Positions 61,586 to 64,000 of a stretch of 64,000 nt of DNA are shown here, piece by piece; the stretch's first letter is position 1; every line of letters starts with the position of its first letter. The stretch lies in assembly GCF_038404745.2 (NCBI RefSeq), contig NZ_JAYKTT020000081.1:186001-250000 (forward strand), given 5' to 3'. Below the pieces are notes generated by a model. It was given only the letters and a program-made list of their open reading frames with translations, was not told the origin of the DNA and ran no database searches. Made by a program: the position numbers and the translations under genes. This DNA comes from Chlorogloeopsis sp038404745 (GTDB taxonomy: Bacteria > Cyanobacteriota > Cyanobacteriia > Cyanobacteriales > Nostocaceae).

Positions 61586-62785
61586 ATGACTTCAGTTGAT
61601 TTTAGCAAACACAAAAAAGCCAAAGCCCTCAAACCTAATAGCCGTCGCCCTGCCAAGGAACTATGTAGTGAATGCGGTCTATGCGATACATATTATATTC
61701 ACTATGTCAAGGAAGCCTGCGCTTTTATTAATCAACAGATAGATGAACTAGAAGAACAAACCCATACTCGCTCCCGCAATTTGGATAACCCTGATGAACT
61801 TTATTTTGGTGTTCACCAACAGATGATGGCGGCGCGGAAAACTGAACCAATTCCTGGTGCTCAGTGGACGGGTATTGTGAGTACGATCGCGATTGAAATG
61901 CTAAATTGCGGCATGGTAGAGGGTGTTGTCTGCGTCCAAAATACTAAGGAAGATCGCTTTCAACCAATGCCTATTATTGCTCGCACTCCAGAAGAAATAC
62001 TGGCAGCACGGGTAAATAAACCAACGCTTTCCCCGAATCTTTCGGTGTTGGAACAGGTGGAAAAATCAGGGATGAAGCGGCTGTTGGTGATTGGTGTTGG
62101 TTGCCAAATTCAGGCGTTGCGTGCCGTGGAACAAAAACTGGGTTTAGAAAAGCTTTATGTTTTGGGTACGCCTTGTGTAGATAATGTGAATCGGGCTGGG
62201 CTACAAAAATTTCTGGAAACCACAAGCAAATCTCCCGATACAGTTGTATATTACGAGTTTATGCAAGATTTTCGGGTTCACTTTAAGCACGAGGATGGAT
62301 CAACAGAGACTGTGCCTTTCTTTGGCTTGAAGACGAACCAGCTTAAGGATGTATTTGCCCCTTCGTGCATGAGTTGTTTTGATTATGTAAACTCTTTGGC
62401 TGATTTGGTTGTGGGTTATATGGGTGCGCCTTTTGGCTGGCAGTGGATTTTGGTTAGAAATGAACGCGGCAAAGAAATGCTGGAATTGGTAAAAGATCAG
62501 ATCGAAACTCAGCCAGTGATGTCTAAAGGCGATCGCAAAGCTGCTGTGCAACAAAGTATACCAGCTTACGACAAAGGTGTGACTCTGCCGATGTGGGCAG
62601 CAAAACTCATGGGCGTAGTAATTGAAAAAATCGGCCCTAAAGGTTTAGAATACGCTCGTTTCTCGATTGATTCTCATTTCACCCGCAACTACTTATATGT
62701 GAAGCGGAATCATCCAGAGAAATTAGATGAACATGTGCCAGAATTTGCCAAGGGGATTGTTGGGCAGTACAAATTGCCTGAGTGA
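61586..62785 (+). CDS. bciB: F420H2-dehydrogenase-beta-like 8-vinyl reductase BciB
   Basis: 399 residues. FrhB/FdhB family with N-terminal Cys27, Cys30, Cys33 (ELCSECGLC) and later LFAPSCMSCFDYVNSLADLV and GVGCQIQALR for flavin and 4Fe-4S. In cyanobacteria this family is the ferredoxin-dependent 3,8-divinyl chlorophyllide 8-vinyl reductase (slr1923 type); the plant relative is 7-hydroxymethyl chlorophyll a reductase. Length and end (RNYLYVKRNHPEKLDEHVPE) fit the cyanobacterial type. ATG 61586. Confidence 0.88.
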   Translation: MTSVDFSKHKKAKALKPNSRRPAKELCSECGLCDTYYIHYVKEACAFINQQIDELEEQTHTRSRNLDNPDELYFGVHQQMMAARKTEPIPGAQWTGIVSTIAIEMLNCGMVEGVVCVQNTKEDRFQPMPIIARTPEEILAARVNKPTLSPNLSVLEQVEKSGMKRLLVIGVGCQIQALRAVEQKLGLEKLYVLGTPCVDNVNRAGLQKFLETTSKSPDTVVYYEFMQDFRVHFKHEDGSTETVPFFGLKTNQLKDVFAPSCMSCFDYVNSLADLVVGYMGAPFGWQWILVRNERGKEMLELVKDQIETQPVMSKGDRKAAVQQSIPAYDKGVTLPMWAAKLMGVVIEKIGPKGLEYARFSIDSHFTRNYLYVKRNHPEKLDEHVPEFAKGIVGQYKLPE

Positions 62786-62792
62786 GACAAAA

Positions 62793-63671
62793 TTATCCAA
62801 ATTTGAATTGTGTAAAGGGGTTGTATCCATACTGAATGCAACCCTTAAATTGTCCTGTACGCCAAGCAAAATCCATTAGCCACCTACCCAAACTTTTTTT
62901 ATCACGCACTTTGAGTAGAAGGTGTAACGGAAGTATTACTGCTGCTTTGACAAAAGTTTTCCATGTGATTAGTCTAGGCATACCTTTTGGTAAATGCTTT
63001 CTATACAACAATGGTTCTTGACAACCCATGTTCCAGCTGCGCAGATACATTCCTTTTAAAGTGTGACGAAATCTAAAATATATTAAAGCTTCTGGAATAT
63101 AGTGTAGTTTTGTTCCTAACTGCTGTATTCTCCAACAATAATCTACATCTTCAATGCCTAGAATTGATTCATCAAAACCACTGATCGCTTCATGAATAGA
63201 ACGTTTAACTCCAAGATTATTAGCACCCGCAAATGGTAAATATCCTGCGGCTTCGTGTAGTCCAGTTTCTTGGATGCCAAAGCATTCAAATACCCAATGT
63301 TCGTTGAGTTTTTTATAATCCTTTTGTCCAGCAACAAAGTCATACTTTTTGAGTGCTTCTCCCATTGCTGCTACCCAGCCAGGAGCAATGATATCGTCTG
63401 CATCACAAAATGCTAATGCCTTGCCTTTAGCAAAACTTACACCAACATTACGCGCGTATGCCGCTCCTCTTTTTTTAGAAGCATCAACCAATCTCAGATT
63501 AGGCATCTTATTCTGAAATTTTTCTATAATTGCAATTGTTTCATCGCTAGAACCATTATCTGCAAAAATAACTTCCCAAGGTTCATACCATTTTTGTTGA
63601 GCTAGTGCTTCTAATTGCATGACAATTGTATCACCTGCATTATAACAGGCTATAATTACACTTAAATTCAT
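62793..63671 (-). CDS. glycosyltransferase family 2
   Basis: 292 residues. GT-A fold: SVIIACYNAGDTIVMQLEAL at the N terminus, VIFADNGSSDETIAII, and the metal-binding DADD in ALAFCDADDIIAPGWV. GFDESILGIEDVDYCWRIQQ is the acceptor-side motif with ED. A C-terminal hydrophobic region (ITWKTFVKAAVILPLHLLLK) may associate with the membrane. Acceptor unknown, perhaps exopolysaccharide. ATG 63671. Convergent with bciB. Confidence 0.9.
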   Translation of the reverse strand: MNLSVIIACYNAGDTIVMQLEALAQQKWYEPWEVIFADNGSSDETIAIIEKFQNKMPNLRLVDASKKRGAAYARNVGVSFAKGKALAFCDADDIIAPGWVAAMGEALKKYDFVAGQKDYKKLNEHWVFECFGIQETGLHEAAGYLPFAGANNLGVKRSIHEAISGFDESILGIEDVDYCWRIQQLGTKLHYIPEALIYFRFRHTLKGMYLRSWNMGCQEPLLYRKHLPKGMPRLITWKTFVKAAVILPLHLLLKVRDKKSLGRWLMDFAWRTGQFKGCIQYGYNPFTQFKFG

Positions 63672-64000
63672 ACCAGTTGAATTCCTTAGATAAAAACTAC
63701 TTAATTGCGCGAATATCGAACAAACAAAAATTTTATGATGAGGAAAATTGGTAGCAAACCGTGATTGTTTACTAGTGAAATTAATAAATTGTCGGCAATT
63801 TTTTAAACTACTGCATCAGATTTAGTTGCAATCAATTTACACACTTCTACTCACTAACAAATTTAGTTAGTGATAAAAATATGATTATGAAATTTGCAAA
63901 AATATCAGGCAGTAATCGTCTTGTTTAAATAGTTAATTGATAAAGGTGAAAATCAATTCAGAACTTGATGAAATAGTAATGTAGGCAAAAAAATATTGTG
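63672..64000. other. AT-rich spacer at window end
   Basis: Upstream of the glycosyltransferase gene; contains the small hairpin CACTAAC/GTTAGTG near 63851-63871. No gene or box recognised. Confidence 0.35.

Overview
The window is chromosomal DNA of a filamentous, heterocyst-type cyanobacterium (Nostocales). The octamer GCGATCGC (HIP1) recurs in genes and spacers throughout. Phycobilisome (apcF), CP12, divinyl-chlorophyllide reductase and pheophorbide-oxygenase-like genes mark an oxygenic phototroph. hetF with an NsiR1-type sRNA array upstream, hetR and sepJ/fraG mark the heterocyst lineage. No transposase, prophage, rRNA operon or CRISPR array was seen. There is one tRNA (CAU anticodon).

Layout. 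0-16.9 kb: mostly housekeeping genes (CorC-like membrane protein, queC, an oxidoreductase, DedA, a phosphohexomutase, rdgB, the PII gene glnB, thiD, a membrane-anchored subtilase, a thioredoxin-like protein). It includes a chromosomal ParM/ParR-like pair at 6.4-8.1 kb that resembles the CorM/CorR cytoskeletal system reported in Anabaena. 17.1-20.7 kb: at least five tandem NsiR1-like sRNA units on the minus strand, then hetF on the plus strand. 20.9-30 kb: a TPR protein, small conserved genes, a DUF433/DUF5615 toxin-antitoxin pair with a nonsense mutation in the toxin, serC, moaA and rpsD. 30.2-33.8 kb: hetR and sepJ, both on the minus strand. 34.4-42.8 kb: phosphate permease, alcohol dehydrogenase, a second toxin-antitoxin pair with a broken toxin, a protein with four SHOCT-like repeats, an FAD oxidoreductase and a ferritin-like protein. 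43.2-46.2 kb: gifA, glnA and apcF, with NtcA boxes placed to activate glnA and repress gifA. 46.6-64 kb: tlyA, cp12, a dynamin-like GTPase, a divergent metal ABC transporter, a HAD hydrolase, nurA with a repeat-derived in-frame insertion, cysH, a Rieske oxygenase, a GH100 invertase, an orphan HicB, bciB and a glycosyltransferase.

How the parts fit. PII, glnA, gifA and their NtcA boxes form a nitrogen-status module. HetR, HetF, NsiR1 and SepJ form the differentiation and cell-cell communication module. The CorM/CorR-like pair may add cell-shape control. Spacers are crowded with short dispersed repeats and MITE-like inverted repeats. Several genes are visibly decaying: two toxins, an alpha/beta hydrolase, a sensor fragment and a frameshifted hypothetical gene. 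All functions are assigned by reading the sequence and by recall of families; no database search was run.
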